NCBI RefSeq assembly: GCF_041734735.1
Contig: NC_134884.1
Coordinates: forward strand, 35,396,409-35,460,408
Length of the DNA stretch: 64,000 bases
DNA from: Babylonia areolata
Lineage: Eukaryota; Mollusca; Gastropoda; Neogastropoda; Buccinidae
Direction: 5' to 3'
Notes under the pieces: model-generated
What the model was told of the DNA's origin: nothing
What the model saw: only the letters and a program-made list of their open reading frames with translations
Databases searched by the model: none
Translations under genes and position numbers: made by a program
Shown: in pieces, positions 22,382-33,692 of the stretch
Position numbering within the stretch: position 1 is the stretch's first letter
Layout: the number at the start of each line of letters is the position of its first letter

Positions 22382-24560
22382 TGCACACGCAAGTGCACAT
22401 TCACACACAGGCGTACCCAACAGGTTTCACTCTCGCCTAACTCCCTGATAAACTTTTCTAACTATACATGCACTGTAACAGCACCTGATCTTCCAGTCAT
22501 GGACTCTGTATCATGCACAATAAAATATATGTCAATCTGACAATACAGAACTTTATAAAAACATCCTCCAAACTGGTGAAGAACAAGTGGTGTGTGCACA
22601 CTTAAAAAAGTATATATAGATCTGCCATTCATACACAAAGCTGTTGTTCTAGTTTTCATTACCAACTGAACCTTCTACCGCTGAAGGAGTGACTCTCATC
22701 TGTGTACAAAGGGGGTGTGGACCTTTATGGACATCTTTTTGCTCTGCCTTTTTATACCATCGGCCATCAATGGTAAGTGTTTTCATAATTTCTTTGCCAA
22801 CTTACACTGACATGCATAACAGAAATGTTCCTGTGAGAGCACAATACAGGACATGACCTGGCGATCATCTAGTATGTATACACTCATGTGTGAATGTGTA
22901 CTCTTGTGTGTGAGAGAGAGAGAGAGAGAGTGTAAGCGTGCGTATGTGTGTTTGTGTGTCTGCATGCACATGTGCATGTGTGTGTGATTTTCTACATCAT
23001 TCTTTTTTTAATTTTCACAATTCTTCAATGTCATCAAATTAAAAAAAAATAATAATAAAAGCCACCAGAGTATGAATAAATTTTGAAAGCATTCCTCCAA
23101 TAAATAAGAGAAAAGAAATAAAAGGAGAGAAAGAAAGAATGAGTTGTGGAAAGGAAGGAAGGGAGGAAAGAGAATCGGAAAGAAAGATGAGGCGTCACAG
23201 GGCAGTTTTGTGCCAATGTCCATTTCATTCCATTACTCCAATGTCCATTTCATTGTTCTTAAATCCAAGCTCTAAGCTCCAAAGATTATAGTAAACAATT
23301 TGTCAGCTTCACAGAAAAAGCCAACAGTCACTATATGACAGCTGCATTACTTCCTTATCATTTCCTATTACCTGTAATTCCTAATTCACGAATGGATACA
23401 GTTCACATTTGCAGCACACACACCCCCCCCCCCACCCCCCCCCCCCCCCACACACACACACACCTCCCCCCCAGGCCCCCCCCTATCTCTCTCTCTTTTA
23501 AACTGTTCAAGTATAGTCAGTGTGCCAAATTTAAATTCCATCAATTATCAAAATGAGTAGTAAGCATCCTGCCTTGTACCTGATTGAAAACAACTTAGAC
23601 ATAAGTTCCAAATTTAACACTCACCCACAGACATACACAAGCGCAAAACAGAGCTCACAAACAGAAAAGAGAACAGCAAAGAAAGATGGAGAGATAAAGT
23701 GAGACAGAAACTGAAATAGATAACTGATAAAACTGACTTGTAACAATCAATATATAACAACTGAAAGGAAACTTGTAACAATCAATATATAACAACTGAA
23801 AGGAAACTTGTAACAATCAATATATAACAACTGAAAGGAAAAAAAACGGAAAAGAAAACATTTCATGTGGCTAGTCAAAACTACTTTTATTTTAATAAAT
23901 AAAATAAAAACTTCCTCAATGAATGGCCAATAAACTTGTCCACACTACAGAAGCCCAACAATCAAAATGTCATCAAAATTATTTTTAAAAATACATATTT
24001 TTTTTTTAAACCCAGAAAGTGAGAAAAAGGATGAAGGATCAATGCATTCATTGTCTGTTAGTGACAGAGTATAATACTACAGAAATGAGTCTGTAAAGTT
24101 CTTGTAAGTGTAATGGTAATAGATCAAGTACCATATTGAAGCAGTTAGTGTAACTTTCCATCAAACTCTTCTTTTTAACCAAAACAGAAATAAACCTTGA
24201 GATTCAGGAGCCTGCCCTCCTAAGTGTTCCAACAACAATTATCTAGAATTTTCTGTTTCTTTCTCCATAATTATGTCACAGAAGGAGGAGGAATTTTGTT
24301 CAATGTCAGATCACACATATCAGTGACTGAAGACATTTTGTTAAAGTATTTATGAATACATTCGAGTATTATCAGTTAGAAGGGGTGGGAGATATGAATG
24401 AATGGAGAGTTGGGGGAAACTGGGCAAATGAGGGTGAAATGGGGGTGACATTTGAAAAAAAAAAATCTAAATACAGTTACAGTAAATTACTTACAGGGCT
24501 TTGTAAAAGAGAAGTCGTTAAACTGACAAGCGAAACAACTGATAATGAATGCAAGAAGTC
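22382..24560. other. Intergenic stretch, AT-rich
   Basis: No gene is seen. A GT-type donor (ATCAATG then GTAAGTG at 22772) has no exon that can be supported. A C-tract with CA lies at 23411-23462. AATAAA-type signals in both orientations lie near 23885-23910 and could end a transcript of either strand. Confidence 0.5.
23736..23840. repeat. 35-bp minisatellite, three copies
   Basis: A 35-bp unit starting ACTTGTAACAATCAATATAT is repeated at 23736, 23771 and 23806 with no differences seen. Confidence 0.95.
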
Positions 24561-24576
24561 AAAAACATCAACGTTC

Positions 24577-25005
24577 TCAGTCACTTGTGAAGACACTTTC
24601 GTGTACATAAGGCTTCATCAAGCTACAGTCAAAAATTGTATGCTTAATTGTCAAGTTACTAAAGCATAGGCACTTGACATTAGAACAATACTTGGTCCAT
24701 AATGAATCTGATAATAGGCTGAGAGTTAAACTCAGAATTGGTCTGCGAATCGGACCAAAGTCTGAGAGAGTCAACTGACGAGGATTTCAACTTGAATTTA
24801 AGCACCTATAAAGTCTCTTTCTAATATATTGCTTATTTCCTTGTATGACAATGGGCAATATACCTTTATACTATCTGTATGATTCTCTGCTCCCCTTTTT
24901 ACTGCTCTGTCTGCTTGGTCGTTATAAAGGAATCCAGTATAGGATGGTATCCAACAAAAATCAACATTTGCACCCTTCACAAATATGGAGTGCAATAATT
25001 ATAAT
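24577..25005 (-). mobile_element. LINE fragment: RNase H end and C-terminal knuckle
   Basis: The minus strand reads VDFCWIPSYTGFLYNDQADRA followed by KRGAEN. This is the end of the RNase H domain of Jockey/I-type LINEs, where WIPSH.G...N..AD is the usual pattern; here His is replaced by Tyr. After a stop near 24798 a second frame continues with LSDFGPIRRPILSLTLSLL and the zinc-knuckle-like CLCFSNLTIKHTIFDC. It is a broken fragment of one element whose polymerase domain is absent from the window. Confidence 0.75.
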
Positions 25006-25837
25006 ATTTCAAACAGTCAATCTTCTCTTTGATTATTCTCAAAAAGGAGCAAACTTTTTTAAAACAGATTGAGAATCAACACAAAATAGGATATTACTTA
25101 TCATCATTAGTATTTGAACAAGATGATTTAAAGCCATTTTGTCACAGACCTTGATTCAGTAAGCTGATATTGATATCTGATAAACTTTCTGAAAGTTAAA
25201 TAAACATTCTAGCACATACTGACATAGAATGGTTTTATCATTTCTTCAGTTGAGGCAAGAGAAAGCATAGCATACAAGCCTCTTAATGAAGGTGTGTGTG
25301 TGTGCATGTATCGTGTGAAGAGGGGAGGAGAAAAGGCACGCAGAAAAGAGGAAGAGCAAATAATCCTTCATGTCATTTAGCTTTTGTCCTAGTTCCACTC
25401 AGCACAATGAAAGATAAGTGCGTTGATAAATGATGTATACATGTGTGTGTGTTTGTGTGTGTGAGCGCATATGTGTGCACAGATGTGTACATCGCTACAT
25501 GTGAGTGAATGTACATGGACATGTGCTTGTCTGTATTTAAGCATATTATGCCATCGCGAGTCAGTGCGGCTTATCTAATGTGCTCCAACAAATAAGTTTG
25601 TGCCAGCCTAAAATCTCTCCAGAGTTCTCTCACATACTTCCACCCAACATACAAACTCTGAGTATAAAGTACATACATGTATGCTTACAGTGCCAGTGTT
25701 TATACCAGGTACTTTCTGATGGATAGAACTATCTATCTGTTTCTCTTAAAGCTCCTGCATCTGTTAGCTTTTTCACTTCACCTTTAAATTCTATATCAAC
25801 TTCCGCTTCTTGCACGCTCTCTCTCTTTCAGAGTGCA

Positions 25838-25902
<65 letters not shown>

Positions 25903-26225
25903 ACATCATGTGTGTGTGTGTGTGTGTGGAGGTGGGGTTGGGGGGTGTGTGGGAATATGTTAGTATGTCTTTGTAGTGTGTGTGTGTAGAGTGGGTGTAT
26001 AGTGTGCATGTACACATGTGCGTGCATGTGTGTGAAGTGTTGTGTGTGTGTGTGTGTGTATGTTTGTGTCTGTCACTATTTATGTGTATGAAGTGAGTGT
26101 GGTTGTGTGTTGTGTTGTGTGTGTGCGTGCGTGTTTGTGTGTGCATGTGTGTTTGGTGCCCATGACACTGGCAATGTGAGAAAGGCAGCAGAAAAATCAG
26201 TGACCCTTCTCTTAAAATAAGTGTT

Positions 26226-26275
<50 letters not shown>

Positions 26276-26322
26276 TACATTGTGTGTACATGTGTGTGTG
26301 TGTGTGTAGCATGTGCAGTATA

Positions 26323-26366
<44 letters not shown>

Positions 26367-27100
26367 CAATGTGAGTGGTAAGTACATTGTAATCTTGCAT
26401 ATGTTTGTGTGTGCACCTTATATGTGCATGCATGTATGTGTCCACTGTGTGCCTCTGGTTGTTGGGTGGGGTGCTGTTTCCACTTTTCTTCCCCTCCACT
26501 CCTCTGTGTGACTGGCGGCGTGAACGTCCACGAGTTGTTTGGAACACTACTTATTACATTCTAAAGGGGTACGTGGGGTGCAATCTATTGTGGGTATTGC
26601 CGGGTGGAGGGGTTTACTCGACCTACATATTTCTCAAAACATCAAGTTGACCGTAAAAACTGTGTCAGGCCATGCGCTTGTACACACGCTGACAACACAA
26701 GCCACAAATGAAACCCGATACATCCAACTATTCCCATTAGTTTCATTCATTCGGTCATGGCCTCGTGACTTGGTTTGTTTCTGTACTGCGGGGGCAGTTG
26801 TGACCCAAAACAGCTGATCGCCTCGATTCACGGATACTGCCACGAAACGAAATAAGGTCTACTACGTTATATATCAGTGCGCGCTGAAATTAATCCCCCC
26901 GACCCACTTGACCTAACGAACCCCATACTGAATAAATGAAAACTCTGAAGGGTTCGTGAATCCACACGAAATATTACAAACAAGGCTAAGTAAATTTAGT
27001 CCGCCAGTTGGTCAAGTTCGGTGCTTGTGCACTGATACGCGTGCCAGGTTGTACGAACGCTTTCTACGAGCATGTCGATGTGTCAGCGATGTGCTTTAAC
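25006..27100. other. Intergenic stretch with GT microsatellites
   Basis: No gene is seen. GT-rich tracts occupy 25843-25930, 26041-26060, 26225-26272 and 26330-26364. The stretch 26440-27100 is largely unique sequence without recognisable exons. Confidence 0.5.
26155..26210. repeat. GT-linked dispersed motif, copy 2
   Basis: TGACACTGGCAATGTGAGAA then AGGCAGCAGAAAAATCAGTG matches 16385-16431 almost exactly. Both copies follow directly on a GT-rich tract. Confidence 0.7.
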
Positions 27101-27120
27101 CAACAAAACCAACACTTACC

Positions 27121-27145
27121 TTCCCCGGAAGAGACGTCGCTCATG
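27121..27145 (-). CDS. Possible first coding exon (very tentative)
   Basis: On the minus strand GAAACCATGAGC, a strong Kozak context, opens a 25-nt frame MSDVSSGE that ends in front of a consensus donor (G then GTAAGTG). The arrangement resembles a short first coding exon like AHCY exon 1 in this window, also 25 nt. No second exon could be found to the left, so it may be chance. Confidence 0.15.
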
Positions 27146-27709
27146 GTTTCAACGATGGGTCGTCGGACAATCTGTTTACGGTTTAAAAGACGTTGTGAAG
27201 GTGACACTTCACCGCTCCGGTACTTCAAATTTGAAGTTAACCAGTTCCTGTTTGTCCTCCGTACACGTCTGTGTGTGTACTTGTGTGTGTGTATTCTCAT
27301 CCGCTGGCGGATTACATGGCAAAGTCACATGACTTGGTTCACCTTGACCTTGGTAAATTTTTTGTTCAGAGCCGCGCCTCCATAATGTAAACAGGTGCTT
27401 GTGCTTGGTTGTGGAATCCGTGGAGTGTGTGTGTGTGTTTCTGACACACTGCAGCTGTGGTCTGCAACAAGAAATACAACGATGTTCACCGTTGGCATAA
27501 AATGTCAGCCAAAGATAAATCGGCTTAAAAAAAAAGCGTGCAGGGGAGTTTATGATGGGTTGACACAATCGAATATTCTCCACAACAGCTCAGGCAATGA
27601 TACAGAGGGCAACTCATTTGCCCATAAACGTATTGACTGATACTACCATGTTCCATTAAGAAATTCCATGAAGAAATGTATTTCAAAAGATACATATGAC
27701 ATTTTGATA

Positions 27710-27710
<1 letters not shown>

Positions 27711-27776
<66 letters not shown>

Positions 27777-27781
27777 CTGTC

Positions 27782-27822
<41 letters not shown>

Positions 27823-27974
27823 ACTCTGTCCAACACACACGCACTCTCTCTCTCCGTCACACACAAACACACATACACACACACTGACACACACATCGTG
27901 ACACACACACATACACACCGTGACACACACACACACACTGACATACACACGCACACACACACTGACACACACCG

Positions 27975-28018
<44 letters not shown>
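27711..28018. repeat. (CT)n then degenerate (CA)n microsatellite
   Basis: A (CT)n run of about 63 bp is followed by CA-rich sequence with regular CTGACA and CGTGACA interruptions to 28018. Confidence 0.92.
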
Positions 28019-28019
<1 letters not shown>

Positions 28020-29340
28020 GCGAAGATCACTTCCAGCATGGTCAGAGCTCCCGCCGGCTGTGCTGGCCATGGATTTCAAGTTGCTTACTCAGTTTGAAGT
28101 GCTGTGTTTGCTTTCGTTGTGGCGACACTGACTGATCACGAGAGAAACTATACCATACTGAGATAGATATATGTCTATATATCTCAGTGGACTATACCTA
28201 TATACACCCTGATATCAGTGTTACTGACGCTACCACTTCCAGCCACTCAGTGCCGGCGCTGCCTGAGACACTGAGACCATACAGACATATTATACTGAGT
28301 TTCAGTTTTCAGTTTCAGTAGCTCAAGGAGGCGTCACTGCGTTCGGACAAATCCATATACGCTACACCACATCTGCCAAGCAGATGCCTGACCAGCAGCG
28401 TAACCCAACGCGCTTAGTCAGGCCTTCAGTGAGAAAAAAAAAAGAAGAAGAAAGGTGAATAAATAATAGATAAGCTTAAATAAATAAATAAATAATAATT
28501 ATAATATAAAAAGATAGTAGTAATGATAATAATAAAATAATAACAATAATAAATAAATAAATAAATAAGACAACAATGATGATAAATAAGCAAATAAATG
28601 TATATATTATAGTGATGTAAACATATACATATCTCAGTGAGACCGTGAGACATGGCAGGTGAACCCGGGTGTGGCTGCTGCCGGGTGTTTACTCAAATTA
28701 ATCATGGCGTTAGTGGTTGTTGTGCCATCAGTTAAAAAGGTGCAGGGTAGATATTAACTTCTTTTCTTTTCTTTTTTGAAGGCTTTAGGAGCAACACCGG
28801 TATGGCAGCCGCGCGTGTGCGATATGTTTAACTCAGTGAAGCAACTGGCAGATTTCTTCAGCGTTTATGGACTATGGACTCTTAACATTATTAACGTGAT
28901 CTCAAACTGCATGGACATTGTACTGATGTGATTAATGAATAGCCTACCCTATAGACTGTGTTGATGTATTCCTTGCCGTCAGTGTGTTGTTTTTCGGTCG
29001 GCTTTTCTCGAAGTTCTTCTTCTTCTTAGTCTTCTCAAAGTTTCTTTTGTGGCCGCGTGCCGCGTTATGAATAATTTTGTGATCTTGTGCTGTATGTGTA
29101 ACTTAATTGCAACAGGCCTTGTGACATAATTATGTACTGAGTCTCTAAATGTGGGAAAACGTGACGACACTGAGGCCTCAACTGACAACTTCCGACCCCA
29201 CGCCCAACCCCACCCGGCGGCACATCTCGATCCACTGACAACCTTGCGCGCTGATGTACCATACTGATGCACACCGTGCAGGCATCAGTGATTTCTTTTG
29301 ATACTGATGAGTGGCAACCATCGCTATTGTAAATGCTATC
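28019..29340. other. Intergenic stretch
   Basis: No gene is seen. It holds a 32-bp imperfect inverted repeat (ACTGAGATA ... TATCTCAGT, 28157-28188), a family D SINE, and AT-rich (AATA)n sequence at 28455-28610. The stretch 28640-29340 is unique in appearance. Confidence 0.5.
28301..28427 (-). mobile_element. SINE family D, copy 1
   Basis: About 127 bp in reverse orientation. In sense it reads GACTAAGCGCGTTGGGTTAC (box A-like), GCATCTGCTTGGCAGATGTG, GGATTTGTCCGAACGCAGTG (box B-like) and ends CTACTGAAACTGAAAACTG. Nearly the same sequence occurs at 54937-55062. Confidence 0.7.
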
Positions 29341-29342
29341 GT

Positions 29343-29605
<263 letters not shown>

Positions 29606-29608
<3 letters not shown>

Positions 29609-29718
29609 TACTTTCAATTTCGACTGAAATACTCCGCGCGGCAAAAATACAAATTATCACTTCTCTCTCTCTCTCTCACCGTTTATCATACTCTGTGTTC
29701 CCGGTATATGGTGCGCGG

Positions 29719-29769
<51 letters not shown>

Positions 29770-30002
29770 CGAGAGAGAGAGAGAGATGCAGCTTTCATGC
29801 CACTGCCAGCAAATGCCTGACACTCCCAATCGAAAAAAGAAGAAGAAAAAAAACCCAAAAAAAAACAATAGAACTGAGTAAAATTATGGCGGCTCTACTC
29901 CACAGTACAGAGGGAACCAGCTACCTGCACACACCAGACACGAGATAGGTAAACGGGGTTACTGGGGTAGGCAATGGCGGAAAAGGGAGGAAAAACAAAA
30001 CA

Positions 30003-30097
<95 letters not shown>

Positions 30098-30266
30098 GAG
30101 CAACGGGTGAGCTGGCACAGATCGTACGTCCCGTGCGTGGAATTCGCCGCCGCGTCTTGGGTTAGGTTAGTTATCTCTCAGATCAGTCTTCGCGCGCATT
30201 GATACAAAACAACACTGAGTTCAGAAAACTGATCGAGGTCACGACTATGATATCAGTCTGTTGTGC

Positions 30267-30352
<86 letters not shown>

Positions 30353-30687
30353 GGTGTGTGTGTCGCGCGCGCGCGCGTGTTTGTGTGTGTGTGTGGCTGT
30401 GCTAGGGTGTGTGTATGTGTGTGTGTGTTTACATATAATTGCTGATTGTTTTTTGTCGATTTTTTTTTTTTAATTGGTTGGGTTTTTTTCATCGTCTTTT
30501 CTCCACATTTCATTTCATATTCTTTATCTAGTATTCGCTTGCTTACTTGCATTTTATTTTTTAGATTTATTTATTCATTTATCTGTTTATCTATTCTAAT
30601 TGATTTATTCATTAATTTGATGACTTATCCATTTATTTGTTTATATATCCTGTTTTTCTTTTCTTTTCTATTTTTTCCTTCTTCACG
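29606..30687. other. Intergenic stretch with further CA/GT tracts
   Basis: CA tracts lie at 29719-29767, 30004-30048 and 30055-30094. A pure (GT)n of about 80 bp at 30271-30351 is followed by a GC-alternating core at 30364-30378. T-rich sequence follows to 30680. A YY1-like ATGGCGGC at 29886 has no supported gene. Confidence 0.55.
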
Positions 30688-30843
30688 GCATGACTAGGCG
30701 CGTTGGATTCAGTGCAAGTTAAGCTGCTGCTGATCAGGTCAGTGGTACAATATCTGCTTAGCAGATGTGGTGTAGAGTATACGTATTTGTCCGAACGCTG
30801 TGACGCGCGGCCTCCGCTTGATGAGTCAGTAACTGAACTGAGG
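30688..30843 (+). mobile_element. SINE family D, diverged copy
   Basis: In sense orientation: GACTAGGCGCGTTGGATTCA, ATCTGCTTAGCAGATGTGGT, TTGTCCGAACGCTGTGACGC. It carries an internal insertion relative to the other copies. Confidence 0.6.
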
Positions 30844-31216
30844 TCACGATAGCAGAGTCGAACCTCAGCTCGCCACAACCCGCCCCGCGGCACGGCCCAC
30901 GCCCCACACGAGTCCTTCCTTTTTCTTCTTCTTCAATCTTCGTTTTTTTCTTCTTCTTCTTCTTTCTTTTCCCTCAATGCGGTGACATCATACCCAGGAT
31001 CCGGTAGAAACATCCGTGTTAAAGTCCAACCACGAACTGGCCTTTAATTAAATTTGCACCTAACAGAGATCATCGGTCGAGGACTGCAGGGGCGAGTACT
31101 CATCACACTGACCTATTTTCTTTCTTTCTTTTCTTTTCTTTATTTTATTTATTATTTTTGTTTTTTATACACTTTTTATCCATGCGCGTGATATGAAGTG
31201 ACATTTGTTTATCAGT

Positions 31217-31577
31217 GACGGGCGCAATAGCCGAGTGGTTAAAGCGTTGGACTGTCAATCTGAAGGTACGGGGTTCGACTCACGGTGACGGCGCCTGGTG
31301 GGTAAAGGGTGGAGATTTTTACGATCTCCCAGGTCAACATATGTGCAGACCTGCTAGTGCCTGAACCCCCTTCGTGTGCATATGCAAGCAGAAGATCAAA
31401 TACGCACGTTAAAGATCCTGTAATCCATGTCAGCGATCGGTGGGTTATGGAAACAAGAACATACCCAGCATGCACACCCCCGAAAACGGAGTATGGCTGC
31501 CTACATGGCGGGGTAAAAACGGTCATACACGTAAAAGCCCACTCGTGTGCATACGAGTGAACGCAGAAGAAGAAGAA
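31217..31577 (+). mobile_element. SINE family A, copy with short 3' end and target-site duplication
   Basis: Box A (ATAGCCGAGTGGTTAAAGCG) and box B (GGTTCGACTCACGG) are followed by the family body and an AACGCAGAAGAAGAAGAAG tail. Relative to 57660-58045 it lacks the GTGGGAGCTGCAG..CCACG segment just before the tail. It is flanked by GTTTATCAGT at 31207-31216 and 31578-31587. Confidence 0.88.
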
Positions 31578-31587
31578 GTTTATCAGT

Positions 31588-33480
31588 ATTTGTCAGCCTG
31601 TGCTGAGTTGGTAGCGCACATGTGCTCCGTACATATGTTTAGCGTAACTTGATGCACGTGCACTACTACACGCAAGCGCGGCATGCCGTGACAACTTGAC
31701 ACTGACATACACATACTCGGAGAGAGAAAGAGACTGAGAGACAGACAGACAGACAGAGATGTGAAGTGAATAAGTTAATACCGTTGCCGACGGATGAGAC
31801 TAGTGACCAAATGGTTGTCTACCGATACGCATGTAAAGAACCATCATCGGCACAAAAAAAGTCTTATACTTCTGTCTGTCTGTCGTCAGTTTTACATCAG
31901 TACATCTCAAACCAAAATCTGTATCCAACATCATCAAAGTGAAACATCCCCAGCAAGAAAAAATAAAAATAGACAACGAAATAAATAAGATTACATTAAA
32001 ATTTATTAAAAAAAACTATTAAATTTTATGACTTCACACTCTTAATTCAGGATCCATTGATCCAGAGTTAAGTCAGTGACTGTCGGCGGAAAATGTCCTT
32101 CCCAGAGATTTGACAACAATGAAAAGAAGATCGTATCGTGTTTAGCAGTCTAAATGCATGCTGCTCGCTTCTTTCATTTGTTTTTTTCAAACACCTGCTA
32201 AAATGCGAATAAACATTGATCGCTTCGTGGTGTGCGCGAACTCTCCTTGGAATTATGTGAACATCGCCTTTTGTGTGTTTAGTATGATTCACACGACACG
32301 AAATGAACTTTTTTTCTTTCTTTTTTTATTTTTTTTTAAATTTTTTTTTATCAGTAATCCATTTCAGATCCTCTTCGTGATGTTTCCCATGAAACAAGTC
32401 GTGAGCTCTCGAATTATCTGAGTATGTGTTATCTAACCCCTACCCTCCGACCCCCCTACCCCCAGCACATCCTCCACAGCCTTTCAATTTACAAAATATA
32501 TTATTATTATTATTATTATAGATAATACGTCTGAATCACGATAACGGGAAAAAATGACATATGAAAGAATGAAAATTTGAGTACCATGAAGTTTAGGAAA
32601 TCCTTTTTCTTCTCCTCTCCTCCCCCCCCCCCCCCTTCATCCGCACACCCCGCCCCTCTCCCCGCACCCCCCCTCCCCCCTTTGCATTTTGAAACAATTT
32701 TGGTCAGTCAACATTTAAGCTTATAATTATATGATATTAACTTGAGATTTGATTTTGTTAAAGTTTTGTCTTAAACATGCTTTCAGTCCCGGATAAGTAT
32801 GTCTCTGCTGGTGTGAAATTATGAAATGAACAGAAAATGGGATGCAAAAAAAAAAAAAAAAAAAAAAAAAATCATTGTGAACACCATGCCTCATGACCTT
32901 CCACCTCGATATGGTTGAGACTGCAGAAATTGAGTATTTGCACAATGATTCGTGGGCAAAACATTTTATGGGCATAGTACTTCAATCTGCTGCTTTCAGC
33001 TACAGTAAATAATTTCACACTTTCAGTTAACGGTGGAGACTACTCTTTTTCTTTTCCAAGTTTCAAATTAGCATTGGATAACTAGGTCCACAAGCCACAA
33101 CGTAAAAAATAGAATAAAATAAAACAAGAGAGAGAGAGAGAGAAAAGGTTTCTCGGTTGGTAGGCTATACTCTTCTTCTTCTGATGACATTTTCAGTGGT
33201 GTTCTGCGAGATATTAATGTCCATAAAAAAATAAATAGATAAAAAAAAGACAATCAGAAAACAAGGCTGCCGGAGGATCAGTGAAGGATATAAGGATGGG
33301 GGTGGGGGTGTGGGGGGGTGGGGTAAGTATACAGAAGAGGGGGACTGCACTAGAGTTGGGGGTGGGTGGATGGGAAGGGAATGGTGGGTTAGATCTGGGA
33401 ATTGAAGGCCTCCGCCTGATGGGAGAATGTTCTGCTCTGCTATGGTCGGAGGGAAGCACTTCTGATGGTAGGATGGTTAT
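31588..33480. other. Intergenic stretch
   Basis: No gene is seen. It holds poly-T/A stretches (32310-32350, 32846-32870), an (ATT)n run at 32502-32518, a C-rich stretch at 32623-32682 and a G-rich stretch at 33296-33380. Confidence 0.5.
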
Positions 33481-33484
33481 ATAT

Positions 33485-33692
33485 TGCATTGTAATGTATT
33501 TCTCTTTGTCACAACACATTTTTCTCTGTGTGAAGTTCAGGCTGCTCTCCACAGGGACAGTGTGTCACTACAGTGCAGCACCACCCTTGGTTTATCATCT
33601 CCTCTGAATGACTAACATCCAGACCACCCAACAAGGTCTAATGGAAGAGAAAATACTTCCAAATGTGGGATTCAATCCCATTCTCTTTCTGT
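33485..33692 (-). mobile_element. SINE family B, internally deleted copy
   Basis: On the minus strand, GGGATTGAATCCCACA (box B region) and ATTAGACCTTG..GGTGGTCTGGATG at 33606-33690 belong to the head and body. GAGAGCAGCCTGAACTTCAC and ACAGAGAAAAATGTGTTGTG at 33505-33550 belong to the 3' part. The middle (GGTCCCGTGTGCAGC... region) is missing. Confidence 0.55.

Noticed and set aside
22740-22772. Possible plus-strand exon ending at a GTAAGTG donor
   Set aside because: No acceptor-frame combination with recognisable protein and no neighbouring exon.
26539-26817. 92-codon plus-strand frame in unique sequence
   Set aside because: No domain or splice structure recognised; treated as chance.
28157-28188. 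Hairpin ACTGAGATA...TATCTCAGT as a structured RNA
   Set aside because: The arms are AT-rich and short and the surrounding sequence shows no microRNA-like extended stem.
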